A DNA stretch of 16,858 nucleotides from Lachnospiraceae bacterium (GCA_017961385.1 JAGCXJ010000094.1:1-16858); one strand, 5' to 3'. Numbered from the stretch's first letter, positions 7,259 to 15,262 are shown. Notes: generated by a model from the letters alone, not told the origin. Program-made: numbers and translations.

Positions 7259-8394
7259 TGACTGAGTATAAACTGCTGACTTGTGACGGCAATGCAAAAA
7301 GAGCTCAATATAATACTGTTCACGGAATAATACAGACTCCTGTATTTATGAATGTGGGTACGGCTGCTGCAATAAAAGGTGCTCTTTCAACTGAAGACCT
7401 GGAACGTATAGGATGCCAGGTGGAGCTGTCAAACACCTACCATCTGCATGTGCGTCCCGGAGATGAGATAGTAAAAAAACTTGGCGGGATACACAAATTC
7501 ATGAACTGGAACAGGCCTGTGCTTACTGATTCCGGCGGATTTCAGGTATTCTCACTTGCAGGTTTAAGAAAGATCAAGGAAGAAGGTGTAACCTTCAATT
7601 CACATATTGATGGCCGCAAGATATTCATGGGTCCGGAAGAGAGTATGAAGATACAGTCTAATCTTGGTTCCACGATCGCAATGGCTTTTGATGAATGTGC
7701 ACCTGCGCTTGCTGACAAGAAATATGTTACAAACAGTGTTGACAGGACAACAAGATGGCTTGAGCGCTGCAAAGCAAAAATAAATGAGCTCAACAGTCTT
7801 GATGATACCGTAAATAAAGAGCAGCTTTTATTTGGTATCAATCAGGGTGCCATCTATGCAGACATAAGAAAAGAACATGCCAAAAAGATCGCAGACATGG
7901 AACTTGACGGATATGCAATCGGAGGACTTGCAGTCGGTGAAACACATGAACAGATGTATGAGATAATAGAGACTGTTGTTCCATATCTTCCAAAAGATAA
8001 ACCCACTTATCTGATGGGAGTCGGGACTCCTGCCAATATCCTTGAAGCCGTTGAAAGAGGTATAGATTTCTTTGATTGTGTTTATCCGAGCAGAAACGGC
8101 CGACACGGTCATGTATATACAAACTTAGGAAAGCTAAATCTTTTCAATCAGCGATATGAGCTTGATGAGAGACCTATCGAGGAAGGATGTAAATGTCCGA
8201 CATGCCAAAGATATTCCAGAGCTTATATAAGGCATCTTTTAAAAGCAAAAGAAATGCTGGGAATGAGACTTTGTGTCCTTCATAATCTGTACTTTTATAA
8301 TACAATGATGGAAGAGATCAGGGATGCAATAGACAGACATGAATTTGCTGAATATAAAAGGAATAAACTGGATGGTTTATCTCAAGGATGCTAG
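7258..8394 (+). CDS. tgt: tRNA-guanine transglycosylase (queuosine synthesis)
   Basis: 378 residues, standard bacterial TGT length. The enzyme swaps guanine-34 for preQ1 in tRNAs for Asp, Asn, His and Tyr. The base-binding Asp is D91 in DSGGFQVFSLAGLRK, GGLAVGE is the substrate-pocket loop, and the nucleophile is D273 in FDCVYPSRNGRHGH. The zinc site C311-x-C313-x2-C316...H342 has exactly the spacing known from bacterial TGT. All catalytic and metal residues are present. The start overlaps the stop of the M15 gene (TAATG), which places it last in the long operon; no clear terminator follows, so transcription may run on into yajC. queA is not in the window. Confidence 0.97.
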   Translation: MTEYKLLTCDGNAKRAQYNTVHGIIQTPVFMNVGTAAAIKGALSTEDLERIGCQVELSNTYHLHVRPGDEIVKKLGGIHKFMNWNRPVLTDSGGFQVFSLAGLRKIKEEGVTFNSHIDGRKIFMGPEESMKIQSNLGSTIAMAFDECAPALADKKYVTNSVDRTTRWLERCKAKINELNSLDDTVNKEQLLFGINQGAIYADIRKEHAKKIADMELDGYAIGGLAVGETHEQMYEIIETVVPYLPKDKPTYLMGVGTPANILEAVERGIDFFDCVYPSRNGRHGHVYTNLGKLNLFNQRYELDERPIEEGCKCPTCQRYSRAYIRHLLKAKEMLGMRLCVLHNLYFYNTMMEEIRDAIDRHEFAEYKRNKLDGLSQGC

Positions 8395-8416
8395 ATCATA
8401 GATGAAAAATATTTAC

Positions 8417-8445
8417 TTGTATATTTAATAAAACTACTGTAATAT
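8417..8445 (+). promoter_or_regulatory. Possible sigma-A promoter for yajC and the leu/ilv genes
   Basis: TTGTAT (8417-8422), a 17-nt spacer and TAATAT (8440-8445), in an AT-rich 98-nt gap upstream of yajC. A second -10-like TATTAT at 8457 lacks a good -35 box. Base composition alone makes chance matches likely here, so this is tentative. Confidence 0.4.
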
Positions 8446-8492
8446 ATTTTGGTGTATATTATACGAATATATGAGTTTCCAGGAGGGATTAT

Positions 8493-8825
8493 ATGAACGG
8501 ATTATTATTGTCAGCAGATGCTGCTGCAGCTGCAGGAAGTGCTACAGGAAGCGGTATCATCATAGTACTTTATATATTGATTTTCGGTGTATTCATTTAT
8601 TTCATGATGATAAAGCCTCAAAAGAAAGAGCAGAAAAGAATTGCTGCCATGTATCAGGACATGGAGATAGGTGATACAGTTGTTACAACCAGCGGTTTTT
8701 ACGGAGTGCTGATTGACATTACAGATGATTCAGTCATCGTTGAATTCGGAAGCAATAAAAACTGTCGTATACCGATGGAGAAGTCAGCTATCAAGCAGAT
8801 TGAAAAGGCAAATGCCGAAGAATGA
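8493..8825 (+). CDS. yajC: Preprotein translocase subunit YajC
   Basis: 110 residues, the normal size. A short Ala/Gly/Ser-rich N-terminus (ADAAAAAGSATGSG) precedes one transmembrane helix (about residues 21-38), then the hallmark MIKPQKKEQKRIAAM and the cytoplasmic domain GDTVVTTSGFYGVLIDI. YajC associates with SecDF-YidC at the SecYEG translocon and is usually not essential. AGGAGG (8481-8486) stands 6 nt before the ATG. The tgt-yajC order is the common one, but secD and secF do not follow; a hairpin and leuB do. Confidence 0.95.
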   Translation: MNGLLLSADAAAAAGSATGSGIIIVLYILIFGVFIYFMMIKPQKKEQKRIAAMYQDMEIGDTVVTTSGFYGVLIDITDDSVIVEFGSNKNCRIPMEKSAIKQIEKANAEE

Positions 8826-8833
8826 TCAGAATG

Positions 8834-8861
8834 AGACCACTGCTTGATGCGGTGGTCTTTT
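8834..8861 (+). terminator. Hairpin with short T run between yajC and leuB (weak terminator or attenuator)
   Basis: AGACCACTGC (8834-8843) pairs with GCGGTGGTCT (8849-8858) as a 10-bp stem with one T-G pair and a 5-nt loop, followed by TTTT (8858-8861). The T run is short, so termination is probably partial. No usable promoter fits between it and leuB, so leuB likely depends on readthrough. Confidence 0.72.
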
Positions 8862-8886
8862 GATACTAGATAAAAGGAGATTTTCT

Positions 8887-9969
8887 ATGAATATGGATAT
8901 CGCCGTCATTCGCGGTGACGGTATAGGCCCCGAAATTGTAAACGAAGCGATCAAGGTACTTGATGCAATATGTAATAAGTACGGACATAGCATTAATTAT
9001 GAACATATCCTCATGGGTGGATGTTCTATTGATGCAACTGGTGAACCGCTTACTGATGAAGCTGTAAAAGTTGCCAAATCCAAAGATGCTGTTTTGCTTG
9101 GTTCTATAGGAGGAAACACCCAGACATCACCTTGGTATAAGCTTCCCCCGAATTTAAGACCGGAAGCCGGTCTATTAAAGATAAGAAAAGAGCTGGGATT
9201 ATTCGCTAATCTGCGTCCGGCTTATCTGTATCCAGAGCTAAAAGACGCATGTCCCTTAAAAGAAGAAGTTGCTTCAAAGGGCTTTGACATGATGATGATG
9301 CGTGAGCTCACAGGTGGTCTTTATTTCGGTGAGAGATATACAAAAGAAATCGACGGCGTCATGACTGCTGTTGATACACTGACTTACAATGAAAATGAGA
9401 TAAGAAGAATAGCGATCAAAGGTTTTGACATCGCTATGAAGCGTCGCAAGAAAGTTACTCTTGTTGATAAAGCAAACGTTCTTGATTCATCAAGGTTATG
9501 GAGAAAAGTCGTTGATGAAGTTGCAAAGGATTACCCTGATGTTGAATATGGAGTGATGCTTGTTGACAATTGTGCTATGCAGCTAGTTAAAGATCCTGCT
9601 CAGTTTGATGTAGTACTCACAGAGAATATGTTTGGCGATATACTTTCTGATGAAGCTTCTATGATCACCGGTTCTATCGGTATGCTTCCCTCAGCATCGC
9701 TGAACGAAACAAAATTTGGTCTTTACGAGCCGTCAGGCGGCTCAGCACCTGATATAGCAGGCAAGAATATCGCTAATCCACTTGCAACGATCTTAAGTGC
9801 GGCTATGATGTTAAGGTATACTTTTGATCTAGATAAGGAAGCAGATGCAATAGAAAAAGCTGTCAAAGCGGTTCTTGAAGAAGGCTACAGAACTATTGAT
9901 ATAGCAAAACCCGGTGAGTCGCAGGTTAAATGCGATGAAATGGGTAGTCTTGTTGCCCAGAGGGTTTAG
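8887..9969 (+). CDS. leuB: 3-isopropylmalate dehydrogenase
   Basis: Oxidises 3-isopropylmalate with NAD+ and decarboxylates it to 2-ketoisocaproate, the last dedicated oxidation in leucine synthesis. 360 residues, the family norm. It starts MNMDIAVIRGDGIGPEI, with GDGIGPE near the N-terminus, the arginine-rich substrate region at LRPEAGLLKIRKELGLFANL, metal-binding aspartates in TENMFGDILSDEASMITGS and the NAD motif GSAPDIAGKNIANP. The open frame extends upstream to a TTG at 8860, but that codon lies in the hairpin's T run; AAGGAGA (8874-8880) sits 6 nt before ATG 8887, which I take as the start. leuA and leuCD are not adjacent, so the leucine pathway is split. Confidence 0.96.
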   Translation: MNMDIAVIRGDGIGPEIVNEAIKVLDAICNKYGHSINYEHILMGGCSIDATGEPLTDEAVKVAKSKDAVLLGSIGGNTQTSPWYKLPPNLRPEAGLLKIRKELGLFANLRPAYLYPELKDACPLKEEVASKGFDMMMMRELTGGLYFGERYTKEIDGVMTAVDTLTYNENEIRRIAIKGFDIAMKRRKKVTLVDKANVLDSSRLWRKVVDEVAKDYPDVEYGVMLVDNCAMQLVKDPAQFDVVLTENMFGDILSDEASMITGSIGMLPSASLNETKFGLYEPSGGSAPDIAGKNIANPLATILSAAMMLRYTFDLDKEADAIEKAVKAVLEEGYRTIDIAKPGESQVKCDEMGSLVAQRV

Positions 9970-10008
9970 TTTCCTTTATTCTTTTATATTCCGGAGGAAA
10001 TATTTGTT

Positions 10009-10302
10009 GTGAAAGAAATAAGCAACGATCAAGAACTCAAAGGAGCAGATGGAGCTGCGATTGTTTTTGGAATTATCAATCTGGCTTTTGTCGGATTATT
10101 CTTTCTAATAAAGAAAATGTTTTTGGGAGCCGGATTTGCGCTATTATTTATGCTTGGTTCTTACTCTGTATACCATGCAATAAAATCCGGTATTAAAGAA
10201 AAGAATATAAAATGTCTCTGTATGGGTGTACTTGGACTCATTTTACATGTTTTTTCTTTGGGTTTGTTAGGATTGTTAATAATCAGGATATTTACAGTTT
10301 AA
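10009..10302 (+). CDS. Small hydrophobic membrane protein of unknown function
   Basis: 97 residues, starting at GTG 10009 with GGAGGA (9993-9998) about 10 nt upstream, a slightly long spacing. A short polar N-terminus (KEISNDQELKGAD) is followed by three hydrophobic segments, roughly 16-34, 38-58 and 69-95, separated by basic loops (KK, KSGIKEK). I do not recognise a named family. It lies between leuB and ilvD with short gaps (39 and 22 nt) on the same strand, so it is very likely co-transcribed with branched-chain amino acid genes. That position makes a transport-related or accessory role conceivable, but nothing in the sequence shows it. Base composition matches its neighbours. Confidence 0.72.
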   Translation: MKEISNDQELKGADGAAIVFGIINLAFVGLFFLIKKMFLGAGFALLFMLGSYSVYHAIKSGIKEKNIKCLCMGVLGLILHVFSLGLLGLLIIRIFTV

Positions 10303-10324
10303 TATAATAAAGGAGTTGACAATT

Positions 10325-12001
10325 ATGCAGAGTGATAACATGAAATGCGGTCTTCAGCAGGCACCAGCCCGTTCACTTTTAAACGCGCTCGGATATACGG
10401 CTGAAGAAATAAAGAAACCTATGGTCGGAATAGTATGTTCTTACAATGAAATAGTTCCCGGTCATATGAATCTTGACAAAATCGCCGAGGCGGTAAAACT
10501 CGGAGTCGCAGAAGCCGGTGGTACACCGGTAATGTTCCCTGCTATTGCCGTATGTGACGGAATCGCCATGGGACATATCGGAATGAAGTATTCTCTTGTA
10601 ACGAGAGACCTTATCGCAGATTCAACAGAAGCAATGGCTATTGCTCATCAGTTTGATGCTCTTGTCATGATTCCCAACTGTGATAAAAATGTACCCGGTC
10701 TTTTAATGGCAGCTGCCAGAGTAAATGTTCCGACAGTATTCGTTTCTGGAGGACCAATGCTTGCAGGTCATATTCACGGAAGGAAAAGAAGTCTTTCTTC
10801 TATGTTTGAGGCCGTTGGCGAGCGTACAGCCGGTAAAATAGACGATGCTGAAGTATTGGAATTCGAAGAGAAGGTATGTCCGACATGCGGATCTTGTTCC
10901 GGTATGTATACAGCTAACTCTATGAACTGCCTTACTGAGGTTCTCGGTATGGGACTTCCCGGAAACGGAACTATCCCTGCCGTATATTCAGAGAGACTTC
11001 GTCTTGCTAAAAAAGCAGGATATGCTGTCATGGATATGCTTAACAAGAACATACGTCCGCGTGATATCATCACAAAAGATGCGATCCTTAATGCCCTTAC
11101 TGTAGATATGGCACTTGGCTGCTCAACCAATTCAATGCTACATCTTCCGGCGATAGCTCATGAGATCGGATTCGATTTTGATATTTCTTTCGCTAATCCT
11201 ATAAGCGAGAAGACCCCTAATCTTTGTCATCTTGCACCTGCTGGTCCTACATATATGGAAGACCTTAATGAAGCAGGCGGTGTATATGCAGTTATAAAAG
11301 AGCTTTGCGATCTTGGTCTGATAAACGAAAACTGTATGACCGTAACAGGCAAAACTATCGGTGAAGCAGTAAAGAATGCTGTTAACAGAAACCCTGAAGT
11401 TATAAGGCCAACTGATAATCCTTATTCAAAGACAGGAGGACTCGCTGTTCTTAAAGGAAACCTTGCGCCTGATGGATCTGTTGTAAAAAGATCTGCAGTC
11501 GTTCCTGAGATGCTTAAGCATGAAGGTCCTGCGCGTGTATTTGATTCTGAGGAAGATGCGATTTCGGCTATTTTCGGTGGAAAGATCGTTGACGGCGATG
11601 TTGTGGTGATCCGTTATGAAGGCCCTAAAGGCGGTCCGGGTATGAGAGAGATGCTTAATCCCACCTCTGCAATAGCAGGTATGGGACTTGGAAGTACTGT
11701 TGCTCTTATAACAGACGGCAGATTCTCAGGTGCAAGCCGCGGAGCTTCCATAGGTCATATTTCGCCCGAAGCTGCAGTAGGCGGTCCAATAGCTCTTGTT
11801 GAAGAAGGCGATATAATTCAGATAGATATTAACAACTATTCTATAAATCTTATGGTATCGGAAGAAGAGCTTTCTAAGAGGAAAGCTGCTTGGACGCCTC
11901 GTGAGCCAAAAGTTAATACAGGATATCTTGCCAGATATGCTTCAATGGTAACCAGTGGTAACAGAGGTGCAATACTTGAAATACCAGGATCAGGCAAATA
12001 A
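10325..12001 (+). CDS. ilvD: Dihydroxy-acid dehydratase
   Basis: Dehydrates dihydroxy-isovalerate and dihydroxy-methylvalerate to the keto acids of valine and isoleucine, using an iron-sulfur cluster. 558 residues, standard. It starts MQSDNMKCGLQQAPARSLL, as in the family. Cluster cysteines are C119 (NCDKNVPG) and C191 (CPTCGSCSG, 185-193). The position where [2Fe-2S] members carry a third cysteine reads VPGHMN, as in the oxygen-labile E. coli-type enzyme, so a [4Fe-4S] cluster is my inference and would suit an anaerobe. GLPGNGT, GRFSGASRG and GHISPEA motifs are intact. The frame extends to TTG 10316, but that codon abuts AGGAG (10311-10315); ATG 10325, 9 nt after it, is the real start. Confidence 0.97.
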   Translation: MQSDNMKCGLQQAPARSLLNALGYTAEEIKKPMVGIVCSYNEIVPGHMNLDKIAEAVKLGVAEAGGTPVMFPAIAVCDGIAMGHIGMKYSLVTRDLIADSTEAMAIAHQFDALVMIPNCDKNVPGLLMAAARVNVPTVFVSGGPMLAGHIHGRKRSLSSMFEAVGERTAGKIDDAEVLEFEEKVCPTCGSCSGMYTANSMNCLTEVLGMGLPGNGTIPAVYSERLRLAKKAGYAVMDMLNKNIRPRDIITKDAILNALTVDMALGCSTNSMLHLPAIAHEIGFDFDISFANPISEKTPNLCHLAPAGPTYMEDLNEAGGVYAVIKELCDLGLINENCMTVTGKTIGEAVKNAVNRNPEVIRPTDNPYSKTGGLAVLKGNLAPDGSVVKRSAVVPEMLKHEGPARVFDSEEDAISAIFGGKIVDGDVVVIRYEGPKGGPGMREMLNPTSAIAGMGLGSTVALITDGRFSGASRGASIGHISPEAAVGGPIALVEEGDIIQIDINNYSINLMVSEEELSKRKAAWTPREPKVNTGYLARYASMVTSGNRGAILEIPGSGK

Positions 12002-12020
12002 CATAGAAAGAGGAATAAAA

Positions 12021-13700
12021 ATGCAGTTATCAGGTTCAGAAATAGTAATTGAATGTTTAAAGGAACAGGGTGTTGATACCGTTTTCGGTTATCCGGGAGG
12101 CACAATATTAAATATTTATGATGCTTTATATAAACACCCGGAGATAAATCATGTGCTTACCAGTCATGAACAGGGTGCTGCACATGCGGCTGACGGTTAT
12201 GCAAGAAGTACTGGAAAAGTCGGTGTATGCATGGCTACAAGTGGTCCGGGTGCCACAAATCTTGTTACGGGTATCGCAACCGCATTCATGGATTCAGTTC
12301 CGTTAGTAGCGATAACAGCAAATGTAAATCTGCCATTACTCGGAAAAGATACATTCCAGGAAGTCGATATTGCTGGTGTAGTTATGCCCATAACAAAGCA
12401 TAGCTTTATTGTTAAGGATATCAAGATACTTGCAAAAACAATCAGAAAAGCATTTGATATTGCAAGAAGCGGTCGTCCTGGACCTGTACTTGTTGATATC
12501 ACAAAAGATGTCACTGCAGCGATATGCGATTTTAAGCCTGAAAAACCTAAGGCTCCTGAGAAAGCAAAAAAGTATACAGACTCTGATATAGCTAAAGCAG
12601 TTGAACTCATCAAGAAAGCTAAAAAACCTTTCATTTATGTCGGAGGTGGTGCGATCCTCTCTGGAGCGACCAAGGAAGTTGCTAAGTTTGCAGATATGAT
12701 CGATGCACCTGTTTGCGATACCCTGATGGGTAAAGGAGCTTTTGATTCATATTCAGACAGATATACCGGTATGATCGGAATGCATGGTACAAAAGCTAGT
12801 AATTTCGGTGTTACTGAATGTGATCTGCTTATTGCGCTTGGCGCAAGATTTTCTGATCGAGTTACAGGTAATGCAAAGAAATTTGCAAAGAATGCAAAGA
12901 TTCTTCAGTTTGATATAGATGCAGCTGAAATTGATAAGAATATCAAAACAACTGCAAGTGTTGTAGGCGATCTTAAAGAAAGTCTTACAGATGTGCTTTC
13001 AAAGCTTGAAAAAGCTGATCATAAAGAATGGATGGAACACATCAAGGAACTTAAAGCTAAATATCCTCTAGAATATCATGAGGATGTTCTTACATGTCCA
13101 TATATCATCGAACAGATCGATAAGGCAACAAAAGGAAAAGCTATCATATCAACAGACGTAGGCCAGCATCAGATGTGGGCCGCACAGTTTTATCATTATA
13201 CGAGTCCCAGGACCTTCTTATCAAGCGGCGGATTAGGAACTATGGGCTATGGTCTTGGAGCATGCATCGGTGCAAAAGTAGGTAATCCTGACAAGATCTG
13301 TGTCAACATCGCAGGTGATGGCTGTTTCCGTATGAATCTTAATGAACTTGCAACTGCCAGCAGATACAACATACCTATTATTCAAGTCGTGATTAATAAT
13401 CACGTTCTTGGAATGGTAAGACAGTGGCAGACGCTTTTCTATGATAAGAGATACTCAAATACAGTTCTTGAAGATAAGGTTGACTTCTGCAAAGTAGCTG
13501 AGGGACTTGGCTGCGAAGCAATCCTTATAACTAAAAAAGAAGAAGTTCTGCCTGCTATTGAAAAAGCGCTTAAACTTAAGAAACCGGTTGTTCTTAACTG
13601 CATCATAGAAAAGGATGAGAGCGTATTTCCTATGGTACCTGCCGGCGCTCCGATATCTGATGCATTTGATGAAAAGGATCTAAAAGCAAAGAAAAACTGA
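12021..13700 (+). CDS. ilvB: Acetolactate synthase, catalytic (large) subunit
   Basis: Thiamine-diphosphate enzyme joining two pyruvates, or pyruvate and 2-ketobutyrate, in the first common step of valine and isoleucine synthesis. 559 residues. The ThDP-activating glutamate is E50 in SHEQGAAHAADGYAR; FGYPGG opens the domain; GDG (432-434) starts the ThDP/Mg motif that ends at VVINN; GMVRQWQ and a C-terminal VFPMVPAGAP are typical of anabolic AHAS. The open frame reaches back into ilvD, but AAAGAGGA (12007-12014) stands 6 nt before ATG 12021, and MQLSGSEIVIECLKEQGV is the usual N-terminus. The regulatory subunit ilvN does not follow here; it must lie elsewhere if present. This fits anabolic AHAS better than catabolic AlsS, given ilvD next to it. 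Confidence 0.95.
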   Translation: MQLSGSEIVIECLKEQGVDTVFGYPGGTILNIYDALYKHPEINHVLTSHEQGAAHAADGYARSTGKVGVCMATSGPGATNLVTGIATAFMDSVPLVAITANVNLPLLGKDTFQEVDIAGVVMPITKHSFIVKDIKILAKTIRKAFDIARSGRPGPVLVDITKDVTAAICDFKPEKPKAPEKAKKYTDSDIAKAVELIKKAKKPFIYVGGGAILSGATKEVAKFADMIDAPVCDTLMGKGAFDSYSDRYTGMIGMHGTKASNFGVTECDLLIALGARFSDRVTGNAKKFAKNAKILQFDIDAAEIDKNIKTTASVVGDLKESLTDVLSKLEKADHKEWMEHIKELKAKYPLEYHEDVLTCPYIIEQIDKATKGKAIISTDVGQHQMWAAQFYHYTSPRTFLSSGGLGTMGYGLGACIGAKVGNPDKICVNIAGDGCFRMNLNELATASRYNIPIIQVVINNHVLGMVRQWQTLFYDKRYSNTVLEDKVDFCKVAEGLGCEAILITKKEEVLPAIEKALKLKKPVVLNCIIEKDESVFPMVPAGAPISDAFDEKDLKAKKN

Positions 13701-13705
13701 AATTA

Positions 13706-15151
13706 ATGAAGAAGAGCAAAAAACTGATCATCTTCATATCGTGTGCAATAATTATGCTGGGCTTAATGTATTTAGGCCCGGCATATTATTATGCACATAA
13801 TTATTCGGATCAGAAATGCTTTCTTTTCGGAACGTATATAAACGGAGTATATTGTACAGGTTTGAGTATTGATGAAGCTCTTGATCTCATTCCAAAAGAT
13901 TACAAGCCAAAAGATACCGTGATGAACATAAATGACAGATCATATATCGCAGATATGTCAATGATCGGATATGAAACTGATTATAAAACGCCTCTTACAC
14001 AGATACTTAATAGTCAGAATCCGTAGTTATGGTTTAAGCAGCTCGGTAAAGAGAACAGAGATCTGAGAATAGAACCTATCGTTACAATAAGCGAAGAAGG
14101 GTTTGATTCTTTTTTTGATACACTTGACCTAAAAGAAGAGAAGCCTTCGCTTAATGATGTTTATATAGAACTAACAGAAAACGGTTATGAGCTTATTGAT
14201 GGGAAAAAACCGGTTTTAAATGTCAATAAAGTAAAAACATATTTCCTTGAATCGATAAAATCAGGCGATGACATCATAAATATAGATGACAGTTTTTATG
14301 AAAGTCAGGAATACAGCGCTGCAGAAAAGGATCTTATAAAATATTATAATGAGCTCGAATTACATCAGAGGAGACTTGTGACTTATGTCTTTGGCAAAGA
14401 GAGCAAGCGAATTTCCAAACGTGAATGGGCAGAGCTTATGAATACGGGCAGTGAACTCATAACAAGAATAAATCCCGATATGAAAGGTTCTGAAAGCATA
14501 AACTATACGATAGATGAAAACAAGGCAGTTGCTTTCATAGATGAATTTCTTGATGAGTACAATACGTACAATAACAGATATTTCAGAGGCCATAACGGTT
14601 CTCTTGTACATGTGACAAAAGGCAACTATGGAAACAAGCTTGATATAAAAAGAGAAGAGAACTGGTTTAAGGAATTTGTAAACAGCGGTCTCGATTATGC
14701 AACGCGAACACCAGTCTATATCATAGAAGCCAAGCACAGGGAAAAAAATGATTTTGGAGACACTTTTATAGAAGTCAGTCTTGATGAACAGTATATGTGG
14801 TATTACGTTGACGGTGAAATATACGTAGAAACCCCTATTACAAGCGGTAGCTATGCACATGGCGGTACCGATCCCAGAGTAGTTTACGTATATACCAAGA
14901 TACCAAACAAATGGCTTACCGGGCCGACATGGCACAGTTTTGTTAAATACTGGGTTGCTATTCAGGGAGCCATAGGAATACATGACGCATCATGGAGAAG
15001 CGTATATGGTGGGGATGAATACAAATACAACGGCTCGCACGGCTGTATCAATACTCCTGCAGAAGCTATGAAGAAAATATACGATAAAGTTGAGATAGGA
15101 ACTCCTGTTATTGTATATTCGATAGAAAAGAATGGTGTAGAAGAGAAATGA
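13706..15151 (+). pseudogene. L,D-transpeptidase (YkuD) with peptidoglycan-binding domain, interrupted by in-frame TAG
   Basis: One continuous reading frame of 481 codons broken only by TAG at 14024-14026 (codon 107). Before the stop: a signal-anchor helix (about 8-27, LIIFISCAIIMLGLMYLGPA) and the start of a PG_binding_4-like region. After it the frame stays open through LWFKQLGKENRDL and the rest of that domain, then a YkuD domain with H426 (GIHDAS), H445 and catalytic C447 in SHGCIN. An intact enzyme would make 3-3 crosslinks in peptidoglycan or attach proteins to it, outside the membrane. Nothing else is decayed, so the change is recent, a CAG-to-TAG substitution being simplest, or it is a sequence error. 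TAG ends several neighbouring genes, so the code is not reassigned. The gene starts 5 nt after ilvB with no clear Shine-Dalgarno, implying coupling. Family call is confident; pseudogene status is less so. Confidence 0.8.
14367..14380 (+). promoter_or_regulatory. Possible internal ribosome binding site and GTG start downstream of the amber codon
   Basis: AGAGGAGA (14367-14374) precedes GTG 14378-14380 in the same frame as the transpeptidase. Starting here would give 257 residues with the YkuD domain but no membrane anchor or signal peptide. The spacing is short and the sequence also encodes protein, so it may be chance. Confidence 0.25.
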
Positions 15152-15167
15152 TTGTAATAATTGCGCC

Positions 15168-15196
15168 TTGACGATACGAATTTATGATTGTAAAAT
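15168..15196 (+). promoter_or_regulatory. Predicted sigma-A promoter of serC-serA
   Basis: TTGACG (15168-15173), a 17-nt spacer and TAAAAT (15191-15196), each box one base off consensus. It lies 17 nt after the transpeptidase stop and about 64 nt before the serC start, giving a leader of roughly 55-60 nt in which I see no riboswitch or T-box structure. Confidence 0.78.
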
Positions 15197-15245
15197 AATG
15201 CAAGTGTGAATTCTACATGAATCGCAACTTTTAAATGATTTTCAT

Positions 15246-15262
15246 AGGAGGAAAAAAAAGTG
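15246..15262 (+). promoter_or_regulatory. Ribosome binding site deciding the GTG start of serC
   Basis: AGGAGG (15246-15251), an 8-nt A-rich spacer and GTG 15260-15262. The protein then begins MARVYNFSAGPAVLP, the usual SerC N-terminus. Confidence 0.85.

Noticed and set aside
8860..8886. Upstream extension of leuB to TTG 8860
   Set aside because: The TTG lies in the T run of the hairpin and has no ribosome binding site, whereas ATG 8887 has AAGGAGA 6 nt upstream and gives the family N-terminus.
11955..12020. Upstream extension of ilvB into the end of ilvD
   Set aside because: The added residues do not resemble the acetolactate synthase N-terminus, and ATG 12021 has a well-placed AAAGAGGA.
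12197..12634. A 145-codon minus-strand open frame within ilvB, and similar ones within gltX, tgt, ilvD and the GH13-like gene
   Set aside because: All are fully antisense to well-recognised genes, lack Shine-Dalgarno sequences and show no family motifs.
14360..14983. A 207-codon open frame on the minus strand
   Set aside because: It is antisense to the YkuD domain, whose catalytic motifs are clear on the plus strand. It has no ribosome binding site and its product is Cys/Phe/Ile-rich without recognisable motifs.
13706..15151. Genome-wide stop-codon reassignment (TAG as sense)
   Set aside because: TAG terminates several intact neighbouring genes at their expected ends, including tgt and leuB.
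15197..15259. Possible riboswitch or T-box in the serC leader
   Set aside because: At about 60 nt it is too short for a T-box, and only trivial short inverted repeats are present.
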